NCBI RefSeq assembly: GCF_003719195.1
Contig: NZ_CP024996.1
Span: 1,798,001 to 1,862,000, forward strand
From: Herbaspirillum rubrisubalbicans
GTDB lineage: Bacteria > Pseudomonadota > Gammaproteobacteria > Burkholderiales > Burkholderiaceae_D
DNA: 64,000 nt
Direction: 5' to 3'
This document shows positions 55,101 through 63,877 of this stretch, piece by piece (within the stretch, counting starts at the first letter, position 1; every line of letters starts with the position of its first letter). The notes under the pieces are model-generated. The model saw only the letters and a list, made by a program, of their open reading frames with translations, was not told where the DNA came from and did no database searches. Both the position numbers and the translations under genes were made by a program.

Positions 55101-57890
55101 TTGATCTACTCGGTGGGCGACATGGTCATCGGCGGCGCGCTGGATGCCAACAAGAAGGCCGTGGGCTCGGCGCGGGAAGTCAACAACAGCAGCGCCACCA
55201 TCAATGCCGATGGCAACCTGAGTATTGCAGCCGGGAGCATCAACAATAGCAACGCGCATCTGGAGACCACGGATCAGACGGGGCCGGGCAAGCGCATCAT
55301 CAACTTCCGGCTCAATGGCTCATCGCAATTGCTGGATTCCAACTCGGCCTGGCTCTACAACCGGGGTTCCGGAGAAATCCTCAATGCCGCCAACTGGCGG
55401 GCCATGGGCGATGAGGACAACTATCGCTTGCTGCTGCCTTCGGCCGCCTACCCGGCCGAGCGTTATGGACCTCCGTTTGACTATTCGCGCGGTGCCCGTG
55501 GCGATAATGCGGTGGCCATTGCCTATGTTCCTCCCTACAGCCAGGGGGCGATGGGAGATGCCGATGCGGTCTACATTCCACCGGTCATCAATTACACGGC
55601 CACTGACCGTATCTGGGCAGTCATGGGGGTGACGCCGCCGCAGGATCCAGGCCCAGGCCCCGGGGCGGAGCCGCGCCCCGGCGAGATGTGTTATGACTCG
55701 TGCTATCCGGTGCCGGTTGATCCCGAGGTCTATGCTGCATGGAAAGCGGCCAATGATGTCTGGAAGCCCAAGTACGACGCGTACATCGCTGCGCTGCTAG
55801 TGCTCAACGACAAGATCGCCGCCTTCAACAACAACGTCAACAGCCGCTCCTACCGCGAATGGAGCATCTACGACGGCACCGAACAGATCACCCGCACGGT
55901 AGTCACCAAGAGCGACCCCGGCATGATCACCTCCGGCGGCAACATGAACCTGGCCGCTGGTGCGCTCAACAACTACGCCAGCCAGGTCATCGCCGGCGGC
56001 ACGCTGGCCGGTGACAGCGTCAACGGTACCGCCATCAACAACACCGGCCCGCTGGGAATGCAGCGCGTGGTCTCGACCGGTTCGGCCGTGTTCACCTACA
56101 TCAAGAGTCACCGCTTCAGCGCGGACGACCGCCGCTATGATGGTGTGCCTTACCAGTCGCAGGACATCGTCACCAACTTCCAGTTGGACATCAGCCCCAC
56201 CAGCGGCGCCGGCCCCAACCGGGCCAACTCGGTGCGGGCAGTGCCAGCGTCGGTCTCGGGGGCGGCGGGCGCCAGCGCAGGCGCGGCCAGCATCCGCATC
56301 GCCAGTCTTGATCTGACGCTGCCCAACAATGCGCTCTACCGCATCAATGCCGGCCCTGCGCAGCGCTACCTGGTCCAGACCGATCCGCAATTCGTGGGCA
56401 CGCGCAACTGGTTGTCGTCGGACTTCATGTTGAACCAGTTGGGCCTACAGTCCGGCGTGCGGCAACTGGGCGATGGTTTCTATGAACAGCAGCTGGTGCA
56501 ACGCCAGATCCAGCAGATCACCGGCCAGCGCTATCTGGCCGGCTACAGCAGCAACGAAGCGCAATACCAGGCGCTCATGAACGCCGGCCTGCAAGTGGCG
56601 CAAGCCCAGCGCTACACGGTGGGAGTCGCCCTCACCGATGCGCAGGTGGCGGCACTGAAGACCGACATCGTCTGGCTGGTCAAGCAGACGGTGACGCTGC
56701 CCGATGGCAGCACGCAGGAAGTGCTGGTGCCGCAGGTGTATGTACACGCCTCCAACGTCGAGGTGACCGGACAGGGCACGCTGATTGCGGGCAATGATGT
56801 AGCCTTCCAGGCGGCGCAGGATATCGTCAACAGCGGCGGCACCATTGCTGCGCGCAAGGGGGTGTCGCTGGCCGGCGCCAATCTCCAGAACCTGGGCGGG
56901 CGTATCTCTGGCGCGGATGTGCAGGTGGCGGCAGCACAGGACATCAACAACATCGGCGGCACCATCGATGCGCGCAACAGCCTGGTGGCCTCAGCAGGCC
57001 GCGACATCAACAGCGCTTCCACCACGGTAGCAACGGCTAACGCCGTCACCAGCGGCACCAACATCAACCAGAATGCCTCGATGTCAGTCTCCGAGGCCAA
57101 TGGTTCGCTCACTGCCGTGGCCGGTCGTGACATCAACCTCAAGGCCAGCGGCACCTCCGCAGACAACATCACGCTGGCCGCCCAGCGCGATGTGAACCTG
57201 TCTACCGTCCACGAAACCAGCCAAGAAAAACTCGCCTGGGACAACGACAACCGCGCCGAAGTCAACCGTGACAACGCCATCGGCAGCACGGTGCAGGGCA
57301 AGGACATCAGCGTGACCGCCGGTCGCGACATCAATGCCCAGGCAGCCTACGTTAACGCCGAAGGCTCGTTGGCGGCCACAGCAGCCAATAACATCAACAT
57401 CGGCACCGATGTCAGCACGGCCAGTGCGCGTGATCAGCACAAGAAGACCGATGCGGGTGGCGTGCTGTCTTCGCGTACTGTGACCACCGATGACAGCAGT
57501 AGCGAGCGCATCAATCAAGGCACGACGTTGTCTGGCAATACGGTGGTGGTGAGGGCGGGCAAGGACATCAACGTTATTGGTAGCAATGTCGTCGCGACGC
57601 AAGGCGTGGGCATGGCTGCGGGTAACGATGTCAATATCGTGGCTGCCGTGGATAGCAGCACTAAAAACAATTTCCGCAAGGAGACCACTAGCGGAGTGAT
57701 GGGCGCAGGCTTCGGCGTGACCATAGGCACGCGTGAGCAGAGTCACGACGGGAAGAGTCAGGGACAGACGGCGTCGGCTTCGACCATTGGTAGTACCGAT
57801 GGCAATGTCAGCATCGTGGCGGGCAATCGTTATACGCAGGTGGGTATCTATGCTGTATTCGGTCGATTTTTTGGATTGCTGAAAATTTGA
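52107..57890 (+). CDS. TpsA/filamentous-hemagglutinin-like exoprotein, C-terminally truncated
   Basis: Large two-partner-secretion exoprotein, 1,927 residues. It begins with the extended signal peptide MNRQRYKLVFNRHRGQLMAV, hydrophobic core about 50-62, cleavage near AHA-Q (67). The TPS secretion domain follows to about 290 (QPTVLVTPNGVPVVNIQTPS, VVVANPAGITCAGCGF). Residues about 330-830 are tandem short FHA-type repeats of the LDNSGTL pattern. A Pro-rich break and a Cys-pair segment (CYDSC, about residue 1195) lead to FHA-2-type repeats. It stops after GNRYTQVG with a foreign tail IYAVFGRFFGLLKI. No pretoxin or toxin domain and no tpsB gene nearby. It may be a non-secreted relic or be served by a transporter elsewhere. 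Confidence 0.9.
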   Translation: MNRQRYKLVFNRHRGQLMAVAEIASSIQHQGRTAGPSGTLPDLLPSALRFSLLSVALALAMNTVAHAQILGDRTAPRTQQPTVLVTPNGVPVVNIQTPSTAGVSLNRYRQFDVGANGVILNNARSTTTTQLGGYVAGNPWLATGAARVIVNQVNSPNPSYLRGYLEVAGNRAQVVVANPAGITCAGCGFINANRATLTTGVPQINNGNLDSYRVASGAVNIEGNGLDASRTDYAEIIARAVQVNAGVWAPELKVSAGLNTVSADHASVQPGVAPSDAAPAVAIDVAQLGGMYAGHIYLTSTEHGVGVRNAGTIGASVGQAVVTADGRLENSGSLSTNGLLAVQTTGGVRNSGELGSKSAASITTTALDNAGSMASSGALTVQASDSVLNTGSIGGEGPVQVSATSIDNRNSLGSSASLTMQASAGIRNSGTLQATTDATLNAGTLDNSGTLSARQGSVRVNSSGSTTNSGRIEAAQSVAVQADGLTNSGNINAVDALRVQAAQAISNSGTLGANGGVELKSSTLDNRGTLASSQDALTITTSGQLANQGQVSAAQSLTLTGAGIDNSAGTLNATDIHLDSQSQTFSNRGGQVSAQRDLQIASGSLDNSNGTLAAQGQLTVGSGDLNNDGGLLQAGTTLKIDASGKTVRNSHSGSTRGIQAQGTVDIAAATLVNAGLVSSNSDINLNTATLDNRAGSIGATGKLTVQGNSVTNSGGQLQAKQGVDIQAGSGSVDNSGGLLRSDGTVNVQAGSVRNDNTQGQDQGVEGATVNVAATDISNHQGAVRGDAITLTASGRIDNGNGLISATNSAVLTDANPSTRTLAIDNSNGTIIAGRQTTLLAYSFTGSGRVLSQKDLRMDLVASILHTGQIGATAELDLRTAGTFTNAGSVGAGGTLTLTAATIDNQASGALVGNTLRLKATDVHTFINRGLIDGVNTIIESSTVNNLGTGRIYGDNIAIGADVLNNQAETVDGVTSAPVIAARNRLDIGAGVINNSEHGLIYSVGDMVIGGALDANKKAVGSAREVNNSSATINADGNLSIAAGSINNSNAHLETTDQTGPGKRIINFRLNGSSQLLDSNSAWLYNRGSGEILNAANWRAMGDEDNYRLLLPSAAYPAERYGPPFDYSRGARGDNAVAIAYVPPYSQGAMGDADAVYIPPVINYTATDRIWAVMGVTPPQDPGPGPGAEPRPGEMCYDSCYPVPVDPEVYAAWKAANDVWKPKYDAYIAALLVLNDKIAAFNNNVNSRSYREWSIYDGTEQITRTVVTKSDPGMITSGGNMNLAAGALNNYASQVIAGGTLAGDSVNGTAINNTGPLGMQRVVSTGSAVFTYIKSHRFSADDRRYDGVPYQSQDIVTNFQLDISPTSGAGPNRANSVRAVPASVSGAAGASAGAASIRIASLDLTLPNNALYRINAGPAQRYLVQTDPQFVGTRNWLSSDFMLNQLGLQSGVRQLGDGFYEQQLVQRQIQQITGQRYLAGYSSNEAQYQALMNAGLQVAQAQRYTVGVALTDAQVAALKTDIVWLVKQTVTLPDGSTQEVLVPQVYVHASNVEVTGQGTLIAGNDVAFQAAQDIVNSGGTIAARKGVSLAGANLQNLGGRISGADVQVAAAQDINNIGGTIDARNSLVASAGRDINSASTTVATANAVTSGTNINQNASMSVSEANGSLTAVAGRDINLKASGTSADNITLAAQRDVNLSTVHETSQEKLAWDNDNRAEVNRDNAIGSTVQGKDISVTAGRDINAQAAYVNAEGSLAATAANNINIGTDVSTASARDQHKKTDAGGVLSSRTVTTDDSSSERINQGTTLSGNTVVVRAGKDINVIGSNVVATQGVGMAAGNDVNIVAAVDSSTKNNFRKETTSGVMGAGFGVTIGTREQSHDGKSQGQTASASTIGSTDGNVSIVAGNRYTQVGIYAVFGRFFGLLKI

Positions 57891-57984
57891 GAAGATAGCT
57901 TCAACTTACGCACTGCCGGCACCTTCTTCAATGCCGGCTCGGTAGGCGCGGGCGTCACCTTGACGCTGATAAGCCCCACCCAGA
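57891..57984 (+). pseudogene. Remnant of an FHA-repeat region after the adhesin stop
   Basis: Directly after the TGA, in the same frame, the DNA encodes NLRTAGTFFNAGSVGAGVTLTL, about 80% identical at DNA level (58 of 72 bases) to 54732-54803 inside the adhesin (LRTAGTFTNAGSVGAGGTLTL). After that the frame loses all similarity. It is a leftover of a deleted or recombined adhesin copy. Confidence 0.75.
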
Positions 57985-58869
57985 CTAAGCTTCCCGACTC
58001 CTCCCCACCCCACGCAACCCCACCCCCAAGCCCCCCACGATCACCACTGCCCCCACCATCATCGACACCGACAACGGCTCCCTCAGCACTCCAGCCGAAG
58101 CAATCACCCCGAACAGCGGCGATAGCGCATTGAGCATCAGCGCCTTGACGCCCAGTCGCGCCACTACCCAGTTGAACAAGGCCACGCTGACGATGCTCAC
58201 CAGCACGCCGTGATAAGCACTCTGCAGCAGCAACGCCGGCAGCGGCTTGCCGAAGGTCTGCCCGCCCAGCCAGGGCAGCGTCAGTACCATGCATCCCAGC
58301 GACAGCACCTGGGTCAGTGCCACGGCGTCCAGCGGGGCGATTTTCCAGTTGCGGTTCAGTACCAGATACCACGCCCACATGAAGGCCGATAGCACGAACA
58401 GCAGATCGCCGCGCCACGCGCCTGCTGGTGTCAGGCCGCTGCTGGCAAGGAGGCCGTTGAGTCCGACTAGCACCAGGCCCGCCAGGAGCAGCAGCATTCC
58501 CCACAACGAAAACCGTTCACGCTGGCCGAACACGAATCGGCTGATCGCCAAGCCGAACAAGGGCGTGAGTGCCGGATGGATCAACGCACCATGCGAGGCC
58601 GGTGCATAGTTGACGCCGGCCACCAGCACCAGGCTGAACAAGGGCCCCGACAAGATGAACAGCACCAGCCCGCGCGACCAGCCCACGCCGCAGGCGCCGA
58701 TGAGGCCGCGCTTGCAGGCATAGGGCAGGACCAGCAGGCCACTGGTGAGATAGCGCAGCAGGGTGGCATCGTAGGGCGTGAGCCCTTGCTGCAATCCGTA
58801 GCGCGAGATCACCGGCTGTATGCCCCAGATCAGCGCGACCAGGATGCCGGCAAGTGTCGGTAGGTTCAT
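57985..58869 (-). CDS. EamA-family (DMT) transporter
   Basis: Ten-helix inner-membrane exporter, 294 residues: LPTLAGILVALIWGIQPVISRYGLQQGLTPYDATLLRYLTSGLLVLP in the first EamA repeat, GDLLFVLSAFMWAWYLVLNRNWKIAPLDAVALTQVLSLG in the second. ATG 58869 follows GAAGGTGACGAC. Its stop codon abuts the adhesin remnant, so the adhesin rearrangement reached exactly to this gene. Probably controlled by the divergent AraC-type gene. Confidence 0.9.
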   Translation of the reverse strand: MNLPTLAGILVALIWGIQPVISRYGLQQGLTPYDATLLRYLTSGLLVLPYACKRGLIGACGVGWSRGLVLFILSGPLFSLVLVAGVNYAPASHGALIHPALTPLFGLAISRFVFGQRERFSLWGMLLLLAGLVLVGLNGLLASSGLTPAGAWRGDLLFVLSAFMWAWYLVLNRNWKIAPLDAVALTQVLSLGCMVLTLPWLGGQTFGKPLPALLLQSAYHGVLVSIVSVALFNWVVARLGVKALMLNALSPLFGVIASAGVLREPLSVSMMVGAVVIVGGLGVGLRGVGRSREA

Positions 58870-58982
58870 GTCGTCACCTTCATCAAAGCCAGTACAGTAG
58901 AGCAAAGGGGCTTTGACTGACTTTCATTCATGAGTCAATAATGTTCGAATTCACGCCATGACCGATCTGGACTCCGCCTGCC

Positions 58983-59795
58983 ATGCCCAAGCCATCGCAA
59001 CCACCTCTGAAGTTACCGATTGATCGGATCGATGGCATCGCGCGGCCGGTGGTGGCAGCGGGGGCCGATTATCCCAGCGGTTCGCTGCAGCCCTGGCACA
59101 GTCATCGGCGGGCGCAGTTGCTGTTTGGACTGGGTGGGCTGATGCAGGTGGTCACGCAAGATGGGGCCTGGGTGGTGCCGCCGCAGCACGCGGTGTGGAT
59201 TCCTTCCGGGCGTGAGCACCAGAGCCGTATGCTCTTGCCGGTGACCACCTGTAGCGCCTTCGTGGAGCCTGATCACGCGCCGCGCGATGCGCTGACCTGC
59301 CAGGTGCTGGAGGTCAGGCCGCTGTTGCGCGAACTGTTGATCGAGGCGACCCGGATCGATCCGCGCTATGCGCCGCACAGCCGTGAGGAAAACCTGATGC
59401 GGTTGTTGTTGCAGGAGATCGGTCGCGCTCGCGAGATTCCGGTGCACGTGCCGCTGCCGCAGGATGACAAACTGGGCGCGTTGTGCCGTGATTTCATGAG
59501 GGAACCGTCGATCCACGCGCGGCCTGGCCAATGGGCCCAGCGGCTGTACATGAGCGAGCGGAGCTTCAATCGCCGGTTCCTGGCGCAGACGGGTATGGGT
59601 TTCCAGCAGTGGCGGCTGCGCGCCTGTGTCGTCAATGCGATTTCTCGGCTGGCCCTGGGGCACTCGGTGACGGTGATTGCCTATGACCTGGGCTATGAGC
59701 GGCCGGCGGCGTTTTCGACGATGTTCAGGAAGATGACGGGCTATGCGCCGTCCTCGCACCCAGCGTCGCTGGGCGATTCCCGGAGGACGGGTTGA
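58983..59795 (+). CDS. AraC-family regulator with cupin sensor domain
   Basis: A 270-residue regulator. The N-terminal cupin (GSLQPWHSHRRAQLLFGLGGLMQVVTQDGAWVVPPQHAVWIPSGREHQSRM) senses a small ligand; the C-terminal double helix-turn-helix includes AQRLYMSERSFNRRFLAQTGMGFQQWRLRACVVNAISRLALGHSVTVIAYDLGYERPAAFSTMFRKMTGYAPS. Located back-to-back with the EamA exporter (113 bases), the common arrangement for control of an efflux gene. Ligand unknown. Confidence 0.93.
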   Translation: MPKPSQPPLKLPIDRIDGIARPVVAAGADYPSGSLQPWHSHRRAQLLFGLGGLMQVVTQDGAWVVPPQHAVWIPSGREHQSRMLLPVTTCSAFVEPDHAPRDALTCQVLEVRPLLRELLIEATRIDPRYAPHSREENLMRLLLQEIGRAREIPVHVPLPQDDKLGALCRDFMREPSIHARPGQWAQRLYMSERSFNRRFLAQTGMGFQQWRLRACVVNAISRLALGHSVTVIAYDLGYERPAAFSTMFRKMTGYAPSSHPASLGDSRRTG

Positions 59796-59980
59796 GCGGA
59801 AAGCCGCATAGGATAGCTCTTCCGTTCTTTAAATGCAGGAAATATATGCTTTTTCCTTCTTAAATCCCGCTTGAGTTGCGGTAAATTGGTCGGTCATCCG
59901 ATGACTGGATGGCCGGATGCAGCACCCGCAGGGGCAGGGCGCTGCAAACATAACGAAAACTCGCCTTGGGAAGCTAGAAC

Positions 59981-61618
59981 ATGTCTTTTCTGCAAAATCT
60001 GCGGGTCTCGGCCCGTCTTGCGTTGCTGTCAGCGTTGTTCCTGGTGGCCATGCTGGTCATGGTCAGTTGGAGCATCTTCAGTCTGCACAGCATCAGCTCT
60101 CAGGAACGCCAGATGTACCAGGAGCGCATCGCGCCGATGCAGAAACTCAATACTGCGGCCCTGGCCATGGCCATTCATTTCCGGCGCGGCTATTCCTATA
60201 TCTATCCCAATGCGAACGATCCCAAGTCGCGCGTCGGTACCCGCGCACTGAACCAGAAGGCCGAGGCGCAGATCCAGGATGCCTTCGACTACCTCCAGGG
60301 GGCCGAGAAAAGCCCGCAACTGGAACCGCTGTTGGCGGCGCTGAACCAAGCCTGGCCGGCTTACCGGGAGTCCTTCCAGCGCCTGATGGACAAGGCTGAC
60401 CAGGATGACGTGCCGGGCGCCCTGGCCGAGTTGCAGAAGACTACCGACCCGGCCCACGTCAAGCTGCGCGATGTGTTCCTGCAGATCGTCAAGCAATATG
60501 ACCAGGCGGTGCAGGACCACATCAGCCGTTCGGCCGAAAGCGTCGATCGCACAGCCTGGTATCTGGTGGCCCTGCTGGCGGCCATGGTGGTGGTGGGCGT
60601 GGCCTTCAGTGTCGTGATCCAGCGTTCCATCACGCGCCAGTTGGGTGGCGAGCCGCTCTATGCGGTGGCCATTGCCCAGGCGATTGCCGATGGGGACCTG
60701 GCCAGTCGAGTCAAACTGCGCCAGGGTGACCAGGGCAGCGTGCTGACCGCCATGGAAAGTATGCGGCTGCGCCTGTCGCATCTGGTCCAGGAGGTCTACA
60801 AGAGCTGCCATGCCATCGATACCGGGGCCTCCGAGATTGCGGACGGCAATCTCAACCTGAGTCGACGTACCGAGGAACAAGCTTCCAACCTGGAGCAGAC
60901 GGCCGCTTCCATGGAGCAGCTCACCGGTTCGGTCAAGCAAAACGCCCAGACCGTGGGCGAGGCCGTCAAGCGTGCTGGCGATGCCAGTCAGGAGGCTAGC
61001 CAGGGTGGCGATGCGGTGGCCGGGGTGGTCGATCTGATGGGCGATATCGCCTCCAGTTCGGCCCGCATCAAGGAGATCATCGCGGTGATCGATGGCATCG
61101 CCTTCCAGACCAATATCCTGGCCTTGAATGCGGCGGTGGAGGCGGCGCGTGCCGGCGAACAGGGGCGCGGCTTTGCGGTGGTGGCGTCCGAAGTGCGCAC
61201 GCTGGCGCATCGCTCGGCGCAGGCGGCGCGCGAGATCAAGACCCTCATCGAAGATAGCGTAGACAAGGTCGATAGTGGCTATGCCAAGGTGCAGGAAGCT
61301 TCACAGGCCATCAGCGGGGTGGTGGATCGGGTGCGCCAGGTCGCGACCCTGGTCACTGAGATCGGGGTCTCCACTCAGGAGCAGACGCAAGGCATCGCCC
61401 AAGTGGGGACTGCTGTCGAGCAACTGGATAACTCGACCCAGCAGAACGCGGCGCTGGTGGAACAGTCAGCGGCGGCGGCCGAGAGCTTGAGCGCGCAGGC
61501 CAGCAAGCTGCTGGAGTTGATGCAGGTCTTCAAGCTGCCGGTCGGAGCCCATGAGCAGGTCAATGGGGCAGGCCCGGCCATTGCTGCCAAGCCCTCCGCA
61601 GCGCTGGCGTTGGCCTGA
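59981..61618 (+). CDS. Methyl-accepting chemotaxis protein
   Basis: Chemoreceptor, 545 residues. One N-terminal transmembrane helix (about 12-32), a periplasmic four-helix-bundle sensor of about 150 residues, a second helix (about 190-210), HAMP, and a signalling domain with the conserved hairpin [37 protein letters not shown]. No C-terminal CheR-tethering pentapeptide (ends PSAALALA). The ligand is unknown; the single-bundle sensor is the Tar/TarH type. Stands alone, with no che genes nearby. Confidence 0.95.
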   Translation: MSFLQNLRVSARLALLSALFLVAMLVMVSWSIFSLHSISSQERQMYQERIAPMQKLNTAALAMAIHFRRGYSYIYPNANDPKSRVGTRALNQKAEAQIQDAFDYLQGAEKSPQLEPLLAALNQAWPAYRESFQRLMDKADQDDVPGALAELQKTTDPAHVKLRDVFLQIVKQYDQAVQDHISRSAESVDRTAWYLVALLAAMVVVGVAFSVVIQRSITRQLGGEPLYAVAIAQAIADGDLASRVKLRQGDQGSVLTAMESMRLRLSHLVQEVYKSCHAIDTGASEIADGNLNLSRRTEEQASNLEQTAASMEQLTGSVKQNAQTVGEAVKRAGDASQEASQGGDAVAGVVDLMGDIASSSARIKEIIAVIDGIAFQTNILALNAAVEAARAGEQGRGFAVVASEVRTLAHRSAQAAREIKTLIEDSVDKVDSGYAKVQEASQAISGVVDRVRQVATLVTEIGVSTQEQTQGIAQVGTAVEQLDNSTQQNAALVEQSAAAAESLSAQASKLLELMQVFKLPVGAHEQVNGAGPAIAAKPSAALALA

Positions 61619-61657
61619 AGTTGGCCGCAATAGCGGTTAGCCTGGGCGCATAAAAAA

Positions 61658-61679
61658 GGCCGGAGCATTTGCTCCGGCC
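61658..61679 (-). terminator. Terminator of dadA
   Basis: GGCCGGAGC ATTT GCTCCGGCC, perfect 9-bp stem, followed on the minus strand by TTTTTTAT, 63 bases after the dadA stop. Also lies just after the chemoreceptor stop on the plus strand. Confidence 0.85.
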
Positions 61680-61742
61680 AACCATTCTGCGAGGGATGCA
61701 GAAGAGACTATTGAACGACGACGATCATCCGATCCGGTCTCA

Positions 61743-63044
61743 TCAGGCGCCTGCCAGACGCGGTGTCTGGACGCCCGCGCCCGATTGCATGTAGCGCGCC
61801 ACCGACAGGTCTTCGTGGGCGATGGCCGGGCGGCGGCCCGAGATCAGGTCGGCCAGCAATTGGCCCGAGCCGCAGGACATGGTCCAGCCCAGCGTGCCGT
61901 GGCCGGTATTGATGAAGAGGTTGGAGACCGGGGTGGCGCCCACCACCGGGGTGCCGTCCGGGGTCATCGGGCGCAGGCCGGTCCAGAAGCTGGCTTGCGT
62001 GGTGTCGCCAGCACCCGGGAACAGATCGTTGACCACCATTTCCAGGGTGGCGCGGCGCTTGGCCTTGAGGGCGGTGTCGTAGCCCACGATCTCGGCCATG
62101 CCGCCCACGCGGATACGGTCGTCGAAGCGGGTCACGGCGATCTTGTAGGTTTCGTCGAGGATGGTCGAGACCGGCGCGGCGGTCGCGTCGGTGATCGGCA
62201 CGGTGATCGAGTAACCCTTGAGCGGGTAGACCGGGATGGCCGGCAGGCCCGGCACGTCGCGCAGCATCTGCGGCGAGTAGGAGCCCAGGGCCACCACGTA
62301 GCTGTCGGCTTGTACCAACTCCTTGCCGCAGACCACGCCGGCGATCTTGCCACCGGCCATGGTGAGGGCGTCGATGGCAACGTCGTAACGGAACTTCACG
62401 CCCAGTTGCTCGGCCATCTTGGCCAGGCGGGTGGTGAAGAGCTGGCAGTCGCCGGTTTCATCATTGGGCAGGCGCAGGCCGCCGGTCAGCTTGCCGCGCA
62501 CCTTCTCCAGCGCCGGTTCGGCACCGCCCAGTTGTTCGGGGGTGAGCAGTTCGAAGGGCACGCCGGCCTCCTTGAGCACGGCGATGTCCTTGGCCGCACC
62601 GTCCAGTTGTTCCTGGCTGCGGAACAGTTGCAGGGTGCCTTGTTCGCGGCCTTCATAGGGGATGCCGACATCGGCGCGCAGCTCGCGCAGACAGTCGCGG
62701 CTGTATTCGGCCAGGCGCACCATGCGTTCCTTGTTGATGGCATAGCTGTCGGCATTGCAGTTGCGCAGCATCTGCCACATCCAGCGCAATTGGTTCAGGG
62801 TGCCGTCCGGGCGAATGGCCAGCGGGGCGTGTTCCTGGAACATCCATTTGATCGCCTTCAGGGGGATGCCGGGGGCCGCCCAGGGCGAGGCATAGCCGGG
62901 GGAGATCTGGCCGGCGTTGCCAAACGAGGTTTCCAGCGCCGGGCCAGGCTGGCGGTCCAGCACGGTCACGTCGTGGCCGGCCCTGGCCAGATACCAGGCG
63001 CTGGTGACCCCGATGACACCGCTTCCAAGAATGACGACGCGCAT
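61743..63044 (-). CDS. dadA: D-amino acid dehydrogenase small subunit
   Basis: FAD-dependent membrane-associated enzyme that oxidises D-alanine and other D-amino acids to 2-oxo acids, 433 residues. Dinucleotide fold [31 protein letters not shown] at the N-terminus, then [42 protein letters not shown] and the C-terminal FAD contact [23 protein letters not shown], all typical of DadA. GGGGAATC precedes the ATG. The alanine racemase gene often paired with it is not here. The divergent Lrp-type gene is the probable regulator. Confidence 0.95.
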   Translation of the reverse strand: MRVVILGSGVIGVTSAWYLARAGHDVTVLDRQPGPALETSFGNAGQISPGYASPWAAPGIPLKAIKWMFQEHAPLAIRPDGTLNQLRWMWQMLRNCNADSYAINKERMVRLAEYSRDCLRELRADVGIPYEGREQGTLQLFRSQEQLDGAAKDIAVLKEAGVPFELLTPEQLGGAEPALEKVRGKLTGGLRLPNDETGDCQLFTTRLAKMAEQLGVKFRYDVAIDALTMAGGKIAGVVCGKELVQADSYVVALGSYSPQMLRDVPGLPAIPVYPLKGYSITVPITDATAAPVSTILDETYKIAVTRFDDRIRVGGMAEIVGYDTALKAKRRATLEMVVNDLFPGAGDTTQASFWTGLRPMTPDGTPVVGATPVSNLFINTGHGTLGWTMSCGSGQLLADLISGRRPAIAHEDLSVARYMQSGAGVQTPRLAGA

Positions 63045-63152
63045 ACTGATTCCCCGTTTCAAAATGATGCCGCTGCAAAAGGCGTGTGGATTAGAAGATT
63101 CAGCTATGATATGAGTGAATAACTAGTGTTTGTTCGTGTATTTATCTGTAAT

Positions 63153-63201
63153 TTCATGAAGATTTCATGAAATTCGTGCTGAAACGGGAAAAATTCATGA
63201 G
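63153..63201 (+). promoter_or_regulatory. Phased TTCATGAA repeats before the Lrp-type gene
   Basis: TTCATGAA at 63153-63160 and again at 63164-63171, exactly one helical turn apart, and TTCATGAG at 63194-63201, about three turns further and covering the start codon. Each is palindromic. A plausible autoregulatory Lrp operator shared with dadA. Confidence 0.45.
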
Positions 63202-63685
63202 AACCCAGCAACAATCCATCCGCACCCTCGACAAGCTCGATCACCGTATCCTGGCGGTGCTGCAAAAGGACGGTCGCATCTCCATGAAGGAGCTGGGCGA
63301 GCAGGTCGGTTTGTCAGTGACGCCCTGCATCGAACGGGTCAGGCGCATGGAGCGCGATGGCGTCATCAGCGGCTATTACGCGCGCGTCAATCCAGAGTCA
63401 TTGGGGGCCACGCTGCTGGTGTTCGTGGAAATCACGCTGAACCACAAATCGGGCAACATGTTCGAGCAGTTCCGGCGCGAGGTGTTGCGCATCCCCGAGG
63501 TACAGGAGTGTCACCTGGTGTCGGGCGACTTCGATTACCTCATCAAGGCGCGCATCCGCGGCATGGCTGAGTACCGCAAGCTGTTGGGCGACATCCTGCT
63601 GCAACTGCCGGGGGCGGCGCAGTCCAAGAGCTACGTGGTGATGGAAGAAATCAAGGAAACCCTGGCGCTGCCGCTGGACGATTGA
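63197..63685 (+). CDS. Lrp/AsnC-family regulator adjacent to dadA
   Basis: A 162-residue Lrp-type regulator: winged helix (LDKLDHRILAVLQKDGRISMKELGEQVGLSVTPCIERVRRMERDGVISGYYARV) and RAM effector domain (VQECHLVSGDFDYLIKARIRGMAEYRKLLGDILLQLPG). It resembles Lrp/BkdR/DadR regulators that respond to amino acids and activate dadA. ATG 63197 is used; an in-frame ATG at 63167 is possible but lies in the repeat cluster. Divergent from dadA by 152 bases. Confidence 0.94.
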   Translation: MRTQQQSIRTLDKLDHRILAVLQKDGRISMKELGEQVGLSVTPCIERVRRMERDGVISGYYARVNPESLGATLLVFVEITLNHKSGNMFEQFRREVLRIPEVQECHLVSGDFDYLIKARIRGMAEYRKLLGDILLQLPGAAQSKSYVVMEEIKETLALPLDD

Positions 63686-63877
63686 GTGAGCTCGAGTGAG
63701 ATCGGGTGATCCAGCGCAAGGGGAGGGCAGATAAAGGCGGGGCGGTGGTGGACGCATTTGCGCGCGTTGCTTGAAGCGCACTGTGCTTGAATCCGATGGG
63801 GGTTCCTGTGCATTCCGGTGGGCGCCGGGGTGACCTAGACTTTCCCTACACTGGACTCCACTCCATCCCGACACATC

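Noticed and set aside
59845..59980. Sigma-28 (FliA) promoter for the chemoreceptor gene
   Set aside because: TAAATCCC and GCGGTAAA occur, but the spacing is two bases short and the -10 half is poor.
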